NCBI RefSeq assembly: GCF_900460065.1
Contig: NZ_UAVD01000023.1
Coordinates: 124,001 to 188,000, forward strand
Length of the DNA: 64,000 nucleotides
Direction of reading: 5' to 3'
From: Streptomyces griseus
GTDB lineage: Bacteria; Actinomycetota; Actinomycetes; Streptomycetales; Streptomycetaceae
Shown: positions 42,349-50,257 of the stretch, one piece after another
Layout: each line of letters begins with the position of its first letter
Numbering within the stretch: position 1 is the stretch's first letter
Program-made: the position numbers and the translations under genes
The notes under the pieces: model-generated
Databases searched by the model: none
What the model was told of the DNA's origin: nothing
Seen by the model: the letters and a program-made list of their open reading frames with translations, nothing else

Positions 42349-44937
42349 TCAGCCGAGCGCGGCGACCAGATCGCCCGCGGTCACCCGGTCGAGACCGCAG
42401 CCGTCCACCGGCCCCGGCAGCAGCCGGTAGACCGTGCCGCTCACCCTCTCCGGGGCCGCGTCCCCGCTCACCAGGGCGAGCAGCACCCGCTTCCCGGCCG
42501 CCGTCCGTTCCGTGGCGGCGACCGCGCCCCCGTCCTCCGCGGAGTGCGGCTCCTTTTCGTCCGGGGTGCGGAGCACGCGTATCCGGTCGGCGAAGGCCGC
42601 CGTGTCCTCCCCGGCCGCCCGGCGGTAGCGCAGGAGGGCGTCCCCGCGGGAGACCGCCACCTCGTCGGTCCGGGCCGCCGCGTGCCACACCGCCAGATCC
42701 CACAACGTCGTACGCCCCGACGAGAAGTACTGGTACAGGTCCCTGCCCGCCCGGCCCAGTTCGTCGACGTGCCGGGCCACGCTGTGGTGGCCGTGGGACG
42801 GCGGCAGATGCAGATCGGTCCACAGGAAGGTGCGCCGCGCCACGTCCACCACCATCGGGACATGGACCCGCGAGTGACCGATCAGGTCGTAGCGCTGACG
42901 GACGGTGCGGGCGTCGAAGTGCGCCCCGCGCCCCTCCACCGACGGCAGCGCCATGAACCCGGCGAACGCGTCGGGCAGCAGCTCGAACGGCACGTTGTTG
43001 TAGCTGAACACCACCGGCATCGCGAACCGCACCCCGGCCGCGGTGAGCCCGCGCAGGTCGAGGTCCGCGTATTCGCTGGCGCCCCTCGGCGCGGGCGCGG
43101 ACGTCAGGTCGCCGGAGTGCACGGCCAGCCGGTCCCCGTGGACCAGGTTGGTGTAGTCGCAGAGCCCGGTGTACTTCCAGTCGGCGTCGAAGAACGCCAC
43201 CGACAGGTCGAGGTCGACGGTCGTCGCGGGCGGCTGCGTCCAGTGCAGGAACATCCGCAGCACTTCGCCCTCGGGCAGGTGCTGGGTACTGCCCCGGGGA
43301 ACCGCCACCAGCGCCTTGGCCGCCGCGCTCTCGGAGGCCGGTACGGCGAGCGCGGCCAGCCCCTCGTCGAGCACCGCCAGATCGAAGCGGGAGGCGGCGG
43401 AGAGCCGCCGCAGCACTTCGCGCTCCAGCAGCGCGCAGACCCGTGCGACGGTCGCGGCCGGCAGCGGGGGACGGGTGTCGTCCAGGGTGAACGAGTGCGT
43501 CACCCGGCCCCGGGGGAAGAAGACCCGCCGGGCGCCGGGGACGTCACGGATCCTCAGCCGGCCCAGCGCCGCCAGCAGCGGACCGGGGCCGGCCCCGGCG
43601 AGTCCGCTCTCCAGCGCCTCGACCAGCGCGTGCGGCGGCTCCCCGTCCCCCGCCGCCCGCAGCACGTGGTCCAGTCGGCGCAGGAGGGTGCCCGGTCGCC
43701 GGGCGAGCAGCGCGATCGCGGTGTCGGTGTCGCCCGCGGCGAAGGCCTGCTCGACCCGCCCGGTCCAGGTGTCGGCCTTGAACAGCGCGCCGTCCGCACG
43801 GACCGCCCGCGGGTGTTCGGCTGCGGTACGCGCCAGGGTCGCCGCGAGCGGCTTCGTCACCGTGGACAGATGGGTGGCCCGCAGCACCGCGAAGGCGAGG
43901 GCGGCCCGGGGGTGGCGCGCGTGCTGCTCGTTGGGGTGCAGCGTCTCACCGGCCCGCTTCCACCGCTCCGGGTGCCGCAGCAGGTCCTCGACGAGTGAGG
44001 TGGGGGACAACCCGTCGAGTACGGCGAGGAGTTCGCGCCGGAGCCCGCGCGGCAGGGAACGGTTGCGAGGTGTGTCCAGCAGGTCCGCCCCGCCGCCCGA
44101 CCAGACGGCGAGCAGCCGCAGCACGTCCGTGGCGGTGGTCAGCCGCTCGGGCAGCACCTCCCGCACCGCGTCCCGGGTCCGCCGGTCCCGCAGCAGCGTG
44201 CCGAGGACCAGCGCCTTCGTCTCCCGTACGGGAATCTCCTCGGGCAGCCAGCCGAGCCCCGCCGGAGTGTGGTCGAGCAGGCTCGCGACGTCCTCCCGGT
44301 CCTCCGGGGAGAGCGGGGTGCGCCGCGCCAGCAGCCGGCCGAGCGCCCGGACCGCGTCGGCCGCCGCGTCGGTGCCCAGGACCAGCGGCTGCACGGGGCC
44401 GGCCGCCGTCTCCACCGGCCGCCCGGGCGGCGAGGGCTTCAGGAAGGGGTCGTCGTCGGCGGTGCGGCGATGGCAGATCGGGCAGCCTGAGTAGTCGGCT
44501 CCGTCCCAGCACTCGCGGCACACGAGGTGGGCGCACGGAGCGACCGGTCGCACGCTGCCGACGGTGGAGCAGAGCACGCACGGCTGGTGCGGCCACTGGA
44601 ACAGCAGGGTGAACACCCGGTCCACGTACAGCTGGAGCGTGTCGTCCGGCACGGAGGCCGGGAAGCTGCGGAAGAGCGGCATATGGGTGCGGTCCGCGCC
44701 CAGCTCCGCGTCGATGTGGCGCACCAACTGCTTTCCCGCGTCCGCCAGCCCGGTCGGCCCCAGCGAGGCGAGGGCGGTGTGCAGGGCCGGAGTCAGTGCG
44801 AACCCGCGGTCCAGGAGCTCGGCCTCCAGGGCCACCAGCCCGGTCGTCGGCGGAGGATCACCGGGCCGGCGCCCGGCCTCCCCGACGTACACCGTCCGAA
44901 GACGGCGGAGCAGCACGGACGACAGTGACGGCGACAC
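42349..44937 (-). CDS. Large RING-finger protein with TerD-like C-terminal domain
   Basis: An 862-residue protein. Residues about 120-155 form a C3HC4 RING finger (CVLC, 11 residues, CAH, LVCREC, CPIC), rare in bacteria. The middle part (about 180-560) is helical and Leu/Arg-rich. From about 570 a TerD-like domain follows (TTVDLDLSVAFFDADWKYTG, GDLTSAPAPRGASEYADLDL, MPVVFSYNNVPFEL), matching the Ca2+-binding fold of tellurite-resistance proteins. It resembles the MXAN_6230/SCO0854 RING family. The GTG at 44937 is preferred to TTG 44943. It could be a ubiquitin-like or stress-scaffold component; function unknown. It diverges from the lipid operon. Confidence 0.82.
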   Translation of the reverse strand: MSPSLSSVLLRRLRTVYVGEAGRRPGDPPPTTGLVALEAELLDRGFALTPALHTALASLGPTGLADAGKQLVRHIDAELGADRTHMPLFRSFPASVPDDTLQLYVDRVFTLLFQWPHQPCVLCSTVGSVRPVAPCAHLVCRECWDGADYSGCPICHRRTADDDPFLKPSPPGRPVETAAGPVQPLVLGTDAAADAVRALGRLLARRTPLSPEDREDVASLLDHTPAGLGWLPEEIPVRETKALVLGTLLRDRRTRDAVREVLPERLTTATDVLRLLAVWSGGGADLLDTPRNRSLPRGLRRELLAVLDGLSPTSLVEDLLRHPERWKRAGETLHPNEQHARHPRAALAFAVLRATHLSTVTKPLAATLARTAAEHPRAVRADGALFKADTWTGRVEQAFAAGDTDTAIALLARRPGTLLRRLDHVLRAAGDGEPPHALVEALESGLAGAGPGPLLAALGRLRIRDVPGARRVFFPRGRVTHSFTLDDTRPPLPAATVARVCALLEREVLRRLSAASRFDLAVLDEGLAALAVPASESAAAKALVAVPRGSTQHLPEGEVLRMFLHWTQPPATTVDLDLSVAFFDADWKYTGLCDYTNLVHGDRLAVHSGDLTSAPAPRGASEYADLDLRGLTAAGVRFAMPVVFSYNNVPFELLPDAFAGFMALPSVEGRGAHFDARTVRQRYDLIGHSRVHVPMVVDVARRTFLWTDLHLPPSHGHHSVARHVDELGRAGRDLYQYFSSGRTTLWDLAVWHAAARTDEVAVSRGDALLRYRRAAGEDTAAFADRIRVLRTPDEKEPHSAEDGGAVAATERTAAGKRVLLALVSGDAAPERVSGTVYRLLPGPVDGCGLDRVTAGDLVAALG

Positions 44938-45112
44938 GGACAAACAGGCCCCAGGGGAGGAGAGGGAGGAGGAAGGGGCGGGGGCGGAGAGTGGGTGCGC
45001 TACGGGTGTCGTAGAGGTGGAGAAGGAAGCACAACGCGGAGCCGCCCCCGCGCAGGAGGGAGCTTACGGAGGCGGGTAGAGGCGCGCCACGTGTTTAACG
45101 GCCCGTGGTTCC

Positions 45113-45129
45113 TTGGCAGAAGGTGCCAA
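45113..45129. promoter_or_regulatory. Inverted repeat between the RING-TerD gene and the lipid operon
   Basis: TTGGCA, 5 bases (GAAGG), TGCCAA. A perfect 6-bp inverted repeat with helical-turn spacing in the 271-base divergent region; a possible operator for either side. The remainder of the region shows no gene. Confidence 0.4.
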
Positions 45130-45196
45130 AGACTGCTGACGGCAGGTCGCGCATACTTGTGGGTAACAACGTCTAGCCCTCGCCGACCCACGGCCC

Positions 45197-45202
45197 TACG
45201 GT
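45197..45202 (+). promoter_or_regulatory. -10 element of a leaderless promoter (hydroxylase operon)
   Basis: TACGGT ends 6 bases before the ATG at 45209, with no ribosome binding site. It drives the three-gene lipid operon. Confidence 0.5.
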
Positions 45203-45208
45203 GCTCGC

Positions 45209-46156
45209 ATGGAGCCGAACCTGCCCGATGTCGTGCTGTGGTCAATACCGGCCTTCGTGCTGCTCACCGTGATCGAGATGGTCAGCTACCGCCTCCACCC
45301 GGACGAGGACGCCGCCGGGTACGAGACCAGGGACGCGGCCACCAGCCTCACCATGGGGCTCGGCAGCCTGGGCTTCGACCTGCTGTGGAAGATCCCCATC
45401 CTGGCGATCTACATGGGGGTCTACGAGCTGACACCGCTGCGGGTGCCCGTGGTGTGGTGGACCGTCCTGCTGATGCTCCTCGCCCAGGACTTCTTCTACT
45501 ACTGGTCCCACCGCGGCCACCACGTGATCCGGATCCTGTGGGCCTGCCACGTGGTCCACCACTCCAGCGAGAAGTTCAACCTGACCACCGCGCTGCGCCA
45601 GCCCTGGACCTCCGCCACCGTCTGGCCCTTCTACCTGCCGCTGATCGCCTGCGGCGTGCACCCGGCGGCGCTCGCGTTCTGCCAGTCGGCCAACCTCGTC
45701 TACCAGTTCTGGGTGCACACCGAGCGCGTCGGCAAGCTCCCGCGCCCCTTCGAGTACGTCCTCAACACGCCCTCCCACCACCGCGTCCACCACGCCTCGC
45801 AGGGCGGGTACCTGGACCGCAACTACGGCGGGATCCTCATCATCTGGGACCGGATGTTCGGGTCCTTCGCGGCGGAGGTCGAGCGGCCCGTCTACGGGCT
45901 CACCAAGAACATCACCACCTACAACCCGCTGCGGGTCGCCACCCACGAGTACGCCGCCATCGCCCGGGACGTCCGGGCCGCCGGCACCTGGGGCGAGCGG
46001 GCCGGCCGGGTGTTCCGCGGGCCCGGCTGGCAGCCGGCGCCGAAGGCGGGGGCAGGGGCGGGAGCGGGGGTGGAGGCTCCGGCAGCCGCCTCCGTACCCG
46101 CCCGGGCCACCGCCTCCGCGTCCTCCGCCGCCCCGGCCCCGGAGCGCACCCCGTGA
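45209..46156 (+). CDS. Sterol desaturase/fatty acid hydroxylase family protein, alkylglycerol monooxygenase-like
   Basis: A 315-residue integral membrane di-iron enzyme. His boxes are HRGHH, HVVHH and HRVHH, set among four or more hydrophobic segments. The phrase HVVHHSSEKFNLTTALRQ is close to alkylglycerol monooxygenase (AGMO), which oxidises the ether bond of glycerol ethers to release a fatty aldehyde. The C-terminus after residue 275 is an Ala/Pro-rich tail. The downstream genes for a lysoplasmalogenase (overlap GTGA) and an alcohol dehydrogenase also point to ether lipids, but fatty acid or carotenoid hydroxylation remains possible. Confidence 0.85.
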   Translation: MEPNLPDVVLWSIPAFVLLTVIEMVSYRLHPDEDAAGYETRDAATSLTMGLGSLGFDLLWKIPILAIYMGVYELTPLRVPVVWWTVLLMLLAQDFFYYWSHRGHHVIRILWACHVVHHSSEKFNLTTALRQPWTSATVWPFYLPLIACGVHPAALAFCQSANLVYQFWVHTERVGKLPRPFEYVLNTPSHHRVHHASQGGYLDRNYGGILIIWDRMFGSFAAEVERPVYGLTKNITTYNPLRVATHEYAAIARDVRAAGTWGERAGRVFRGPGWQPAPKAGAGAGAGVEAPAAASVPARATASASSAAPAPERTP

Positions 46157-46869
46157 CCGCCACCGCGTCCCGCACCGGCCGCATCGGGCACGGCGGTCGC
46201 GCCGAGCGCTTCGCCCGCCCCGTGCTCCTCGCCTTCCTCCTCGCCGCCGCGGTCGACCTGGCCGGGCTGATCGCCGGGGCCGAGACCGTCCACCTGGTCG
46301 CCAAGCCGCTGCTGATGCCGCTGCTCGCCGGGTACGCGGCGCTGAGCGGCGGGCCCCGACTGCTCGTCGCGGCCCTGCTGTTCGGATGGGGCGGCGATGT
46401 CTTCCTGCTCGCCGACAACGACCTGGCCTTCCTCGTCGGCATGGGCTCCTTCGCCGTCGGCCACGTCTGCTACCTGACGCTGTTCGGCCGCGACCAGGCC
46501 CGCGCGCCACTGGCCACGGGCGCCGGATACGCCCTCGTCCTCGTCGTCTTCCTCGTGCTGATCTGGCCGGACCTCCCGGCGGACCTGCGTATCCCGCTGA
46601 CCGGCTACAGCCTGCTGCTCACGGCGGTGGCCTGGCGGGCCGGCGTGCTCGGCCGGTACGCGGCGGCCGGCGGGGCGCTGTTCCTGGTCTCCGACGCCCT
46701 CATCGCCACCGGCATCGCCGACTGGCCCCAGGCCCCCGCCCCCGACTTCTGGGTGATGCTCACCTACATCGCCGCCCAGGCCCTGCTGACCCTCGGAGTG
46801 CTCACGGCGGCCCCGGGCCGGAGAACCGGACGAACCGGCGCGTACGGTGAGGGGAGTACCAGCGGCTAG
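46153..46869 (+). CDS. Lysoplasmalogenase (YhhN/TMEM86 family)
   Basis: A 238-residue protein with seven or eight membrane segments. Family signatures are VAKPLLMPLLAGYAAL, FGWGGDVFLLADNDLAFLVGM and FLVSDALIATGI, carrying the conserved Asp residues of the YhhN active site. Lysoplasmalogenases hydrolyse the vinyl-ether bond of lysoplasmalogens, releasing a fatty aldehyde. The GTG start overlaps the hydroxylase stop (GTGA). With its neighbours it suggests plasmalogen or ether-lipid turnover in a streptomycete. Confidence 0.88.
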   Translation: MTATASRTGRIGHGGRAERFARPVLLAFLLAAAVDLAGLIAGAETVHLVAKPLLMPLLAGYAALSGGPRLLVAALLFGWGGDVFLLADNDLAFLVGMGSFAVGHVCYLTLFGRDQARAPLATGAGYALVLVVFLVLIWPDLPADLRIPLTGYSLLLTAVAWRAGVLGRYAAAGGALFLVSDALIATGIADWPQAPAPDFWVMLTYIAAQALLTLGVLTAAPGRRTGRTGAYGEGSTSG

Positions 46870-46890
46870 ACCGGCAAGGACCCCCAACGT

Positions 46891-47949
46891 ATGCGCGCCA
46901 CCGTCATCCACGCCCCCCACGACATCCGGGTGGAGGAGGTGCCGGACCCGGGGATCCAGCACCCCACCGACGTGGTGCTCAGGGTGGTGCGGGCCTGTAT
47001 CTGCGGCAGCGACCTGTGGGCCTACCGGGGCGAGTCGGCCCGGCGGCCCGGCCAGCGCATCGGCCACGAGTTCCTCGGCGTCGTCGAGGAGGTCGGCCCC
47101 GGGGTGAACGGCTTCGCCGTCGGTGATCTGGCCGTCGCCCCGTTCGTCTGGTCCGACGGAACCTGCGGCTACTGCGCCGAGGGCCTCACCACCTCCTGCG
47201 CCGAGGGCGGCTTTTGGGGCTCGGTCGGCCCGGACGGCGCGCAGTCGGACGGCGGCCAGGGCGAGGCGGTCCGCGTCCCCCACGCCGACGGCACCCTGGT
47301 CAAGCTCCCGGCCGCCGCGGCCTCCGACGACCGCCTGCTCACCGCCCTGCTGGCGCTCTCCGACGTCCTGGGCACCGGCCACCACGCCGCCGTCGGCGCG
47401 GGCGTCGGGCCGGGCGGCACCGTCGCGGTCGTCGGTGACGGAGCGGTCGGGCTGTGCGGGGTGCTCGCCGCCAAGCGGCTCGGCGCCGAGCGCGTCATCG
47501 CGCTCGGCCGCCACACCGCGCGCACCGACATCGCCCGGCGCTTCGGTGCGACCGACGTGGTCGCCGAACGCGGCGAGGCGGCCCTCGCCGCCGTCCGCGA
47601 ACTGACCCGGGGCGAGGGCGCGCACAGCGTCATCGAGGCCGTCGGCACCGAGCAGTCGATGCGCACCGCCCTCGGCATCGTCCGCGACGGCGGCTCCATC
47701 GGTTACGTGGGTGTTCCGCACGGCAGCGCCACGGGCGTGGACCTGGGGGTGATGTTCGGCCGGAACATCGCCCTGCGCGGCGGCGTCGCCCCGGTACGCC
47801 GGTACATACCGGAGCTGCTCCCCGACGTACTGGACGGCACGATCGACCCGTCGCCCGTCTTCGACCGGTCCATCGGCCTGGACGACGTACCCGTCGGCTA
47901 CAAGGAGATGGACGAGCGGACCGCGCTGAAGGTGCTCATCACGCCGTAG
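46891..47949 (+). CDS. Zinc-dependent alcohol dehydrogenase family protein
   Basis: A 352-residue MDR protein. Catalytic Zn ligands: Cys in RACICGSDLW and the His-Glu pair in GHEFLGVVEEVGPGV. A reduced structural lobe (GTCGYCAEGLTTSC) has three Cys. The NAD(P) site is TVAVVGDGAVGLCGVLAAKR. It begins 21 bases after the lysoplasmalogenase stop with an AAGGA-type site, so it completes the operon. It could reduce or oxidise the fatty aldehyde produced upstream; the substrate is inferred only from context. Confidence 0.88.
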   Translation: MRATVIHAPHDIRVEEVPDPGIQHPTDVVLRVVRACICGSDLWAYRGESARRPGQRIGHEFLGVVEEVGPGVNGFAVGDLAVAPFVWSDGTCGYCAEGLTTSCAEGGFWGSVGPDGAQSDGGQGEAVRVPHADGTLVKLPAAAASDDRLLTALLALSDVLGTGHHAAVGAGVGPGGTVAVVGDGAVGLCGVLAAKRLGAERVIALGRHTARTDIARRFGATDVVAERGEAALAAVRELTRGEGAHSVIEAVGTEQSMRTALGIVRDGGSIGYVGVPHGSATGVDLGVMFGRNIALRGGVAPVRRYIPELLPDVLDGTIDPSPVFDRSIGLDDVPVGYKEMDERTALKVLITP

Positions 47950-47963
47950 CGCCCCGACACGGG

Positions 47964-47999
47964 CGGGGGCCCGGGGAGGACGTCCTCCCCGGGCCCCCG
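47964..47999. terminator. Perfect 36-bp palindromic terminator
   Basis: From 47964 the half site (CGGGGGCCCGGGGAGGAC) is followed at once by its full reverse complement, an 18-bp stem with essentially no loop. It lies between the convergent alcohol dehydrogenase and protease genes. Confidence 0.82.
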
Positions 48000-48019
48000 G
48001 TTCCCGCGCGGTCAGGTGC

Positions 48020-49558
48020 CTACCAGCGCACCGCGTCCAGCGCGTCGACCACTCCGGCCCCGTAGAAGCCGTTGTCGTTCTTGCCGCCCTCGCAGACCGC
48101 GTCGATGACACCGTCACCGTTGATGTCGTACGGCTCACCGCACGCCTTCGCGTCCGCCTGGAGCGTCAGCAGCGCCTTCACCGCGGCCGGCGAGGCGTAG
48201 GGGTGACGGGACTTGATCAGCGCCACGACGCCCGCGACGTGCGGGGACGCCATCGACGTACCGGCCTTGTAGCCGAACCTGCCGCCCGGCAGCGTCGACA
48301 GGATCAGCCCGTTGACGGCCGGCGGCTCGGGGGTCTGGTAGACCGTCGAGTCACCGCCCGGGGCCGCCACGTCGATGATGCCCTTGCCGTAGTTCGAGTA
48401 GGAGGACTTGAGGCCCTTCGCACCCGTCGCCGAGACCGTCACGACGCCCGGCAGCATGGTCGGGATGTCCGGGCAGGCGCTCGGGTCGATCGTCCGCGTG
48501 ACCGGTTCGGTGTCGTTCGGGCTGGTCGTGTCCTCGATCGCGTCGAGGGCCAGGTCGTGGCGGGAGTTGCCCGCCGCCGCGACGTTGACCGTGCCCCTGC
48601 GCTCCGCGTACTTCACGGCGCGGGTGAGCGCGTCGACCAGGGCGCCCTGGTCGGCGTCGTTCTTGCAGGTGAACAGCCACGGGTCGGTGTAGTAGCTGTT
48701 GTTGGTCACCTCGACACCGCGCTCGGCGGCCCAGATGAACCCGCAGACGACGGCCTCGGTGTAGAAGAACCCGCTGGGGTTCGACACCTTGATGCCCGAC
48801 ACCTTCACGCCGGGGGCGACGCCGGTGACGCCGCTGCCGTTCTTCGCCGCGGCGATGGTGCCCGCCACGTGCGTGCCGTGGTCGCTCTCGCCCGCCGCCG
48901 GACGCCAGGAGCCGGCGGTGGTGTCCGGAGCGCCCGACACGCAGTTCGCCGAGGCGCCGCTGTCGAAGTTCGGGGCCAGGTCCGGGTGGGTGTCGTCGAC
49001 GCCCGTGTCGATGACGGCGACCGTCACCTTCTTCGAGCCGAGCGACTTCTGGTGCGCCTTGTCCGCCTTGATCGCGGGCAGCGACCACTGGAGGGGTTCC
49101 AGCGGGTCCTCGCCGGCCTTCGCGTCCGCGGCGGCGGCCGCCGCCTGCTCGGCGGTGAGCGGCTGCGCTATCGCGCCGACGTCCTTGGTGGCCTGCGGCA
49201 CGATCGGGTTCGTCCGGGTGGCGCCCGCCGACTCCACGCCCCGAACCCGACGAATCGTTTCGCCGAAGGCCGGGTTCTGCGAGTGGACGACGATGACGCC
49301 GATCTGCTCGTAGGTGATGACGACGGTGCCGCCGGCCTTGGCGATCGCCTTCTCGACGTTCTTGACGGTGCCGTGTCCGCCCCGGGTGTTGACCACGTAG
49401 GACAGCTTCGGTCCGTCGGTCCGCACACGCGCGGCCGCCTGCTCCCCGGTGGGCGCCGCCGTGGCCGTCGCCGTCGGCAGGAAGCCGAGCGAGGCCGTCA
49501 GCGCGAGTCCGACGGGCAACGCGAGTGCGCGGGTCCGTCTCGATGCCAGATGAGCCAT
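48020..49558 (-). CDS. Secreted subtilisin-like serine protease (S8)
   Basis: A 512-residue preproprotein. Signal peptide to about residue 35 (TRALALPVGLALTASLGFLP, then ATATAAP). Pro-domain of I9 type to about 150. The catalytic domain holds Asp184 (VAVIDTGVDDTHPDL), His227 (ESDHGTHVAGT), Asn331 (NVAAAGNS) and Ser435 (AGTSMASPHVAG). Near the C-terminus an EF-hand-like loop, DINGDGVIDAVC, may bind Ca2+, and a Cys pair could form a disulfide. It is a secreted peptidase, probably for nutrient scavenging or development. Confidence 0.94.
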   Translation of the reverse strand: MAHLASRRTRALALPVGLALTASLGFLPTATATAAPTGEQAAARVRTDGPKLSYVVNTRGGHGTVKNVEKAIAKAGGTVVITYEQIGVIVVHSQNPAFGETIRRVRGVESAGATRTNPIVPQATKDVGAIAQPLTAEQAAAAAADAKAGEDPLEPLQWSLPAIKADKAHQKSLGSKKVTVAVIDTGVDDTHPDLAPNFDSGASANCVSGAPDTTAGSWRPAAGESDHGTHVAGTIAAAKNGSGVTGVAPGVKVSGIKVSNPSGFFYTEAVVCGFIWAAERGVEVTNNSYYTDPWLFTCKNDADQGALVDALTRAVKYAERRGTVNVAAAGNSRHDLALDAIEDTTSPNDTEPVTRTIDPSACPDIPTMLPGVVTVSATGAKGLKSSYSNYGKGIIDVAAPGGDSTVYQTPEPPAVNGLILSTLPGGRFGYKAGTSMASPHVAGVVALIKSRHPYASPAAVKALLTLQADAKACGEPYDINGDGVIDAVCEGGKNDNGFYGAGVVDALDAVRW

Positions 49559-49891
49559 GGGGTCTCCACATCATCCGTGCCGAACGACCGGACACCTGGC
49601 GTGTTCGGTCGCGTACATGACGAGTGAAGCTATCGCTGATCATCCCGGCGCATCAACGCTTACGGGCAAGTGAGTTCGAAGAGTGACCTGCGCGGCTGAA
49701 GGCGAACGGGTGACTTCCGGGCAACCGGGCGCACCACCGCGCCTCCGGGAAGGCGAAAGACGCGGTGAACCGCTTCGTCGCGCCCTCCGTGCCGTTGTCC
49801 AGGAGGCACATCACCGTCCCCGTCGGTAACGAGGCTTCCCTTGACACCCAACGTCCCCCAGATCACCGCACCCGCGTCGCGAGGAGATTCC
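49559..49891. other. Divergent region between protease and DUF485-actP genes
   Basis: A gene-free 333-base stretch. It must hold promoters for both directions. CGAAC and GTTCG flank a 12-base segment near 49580-49605, a weak inverted repeat. I see no convincing further ORF, RNA structure or known operator. Confidence 0.4.
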
Positions 49892-50257
49892 GTGGCTACC
49901 GATGCACCGCCGCCCGAGGGCACATCGCCCGCCGGCCCCGCCCAGCCCACCACCGAGGCGTTCGTCGCGATGCAGGCGAGCCCGGACTTCGCCGACCTGC
50001 GCCGCGCCCACCGCTCCTTCGCCTTCCCCCTGACCATCGCCTTCGTGACCTGGTATCTGCTCTACGTCCTGCTCTGCAACTACGCGGGCGGATTCATGGC
50101 CACCGAGGTCGTCGGCAACATCAACATGGCGCTCGTCCTCGGACTCGCCCAGTTCGCCACCACCTTCCTCATCGCCTGGCTCTACTCCCGGCACGCCGCC
50201 ACCAAGCTCGACCCCAAGGCCGAAGCGATCAAGTCCCGTATGGAGGCCGACGTATGA
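49892..50257 (+). CDS. DUF485 membrane protein
   Basis: A 121-residue protein with two membrane segments (FAFPLTIAFVTWYLLYVLLC and INMALVLGLAQFATTFLIAW) and the conserved DUF485 phrase FADLRRAHRSFAFPLTIAFV. In many bacteria it is coded with the acetate symporter, as here. The GTG at 49892 follows GAGGAG; upstream in-frame codons are less well placed. It probably assists ActP. Its stop overlaps actP (ATGA). Confidence 0.9.
   Translation: MATDAPPPEGTSPAGPAQPTTEAFVAMQASPDFADLRRAHRSFAFPLTIAFVTWYLLYVLLCNYAGGFMATEVVGNINMALVLGLAQFATTFLIAWLYSRHAATKLDPKAEAIKSRMEADV

Noticed and set aside
44995..46869. A single long frame that appears to join upstream sequence to the lysoplasmalogenase
   Set aside because: The first part is antisense-like or out-of-frame to the hydroxylase; the true start is the GTG at 46153 overlapping the hydroxylase stop.
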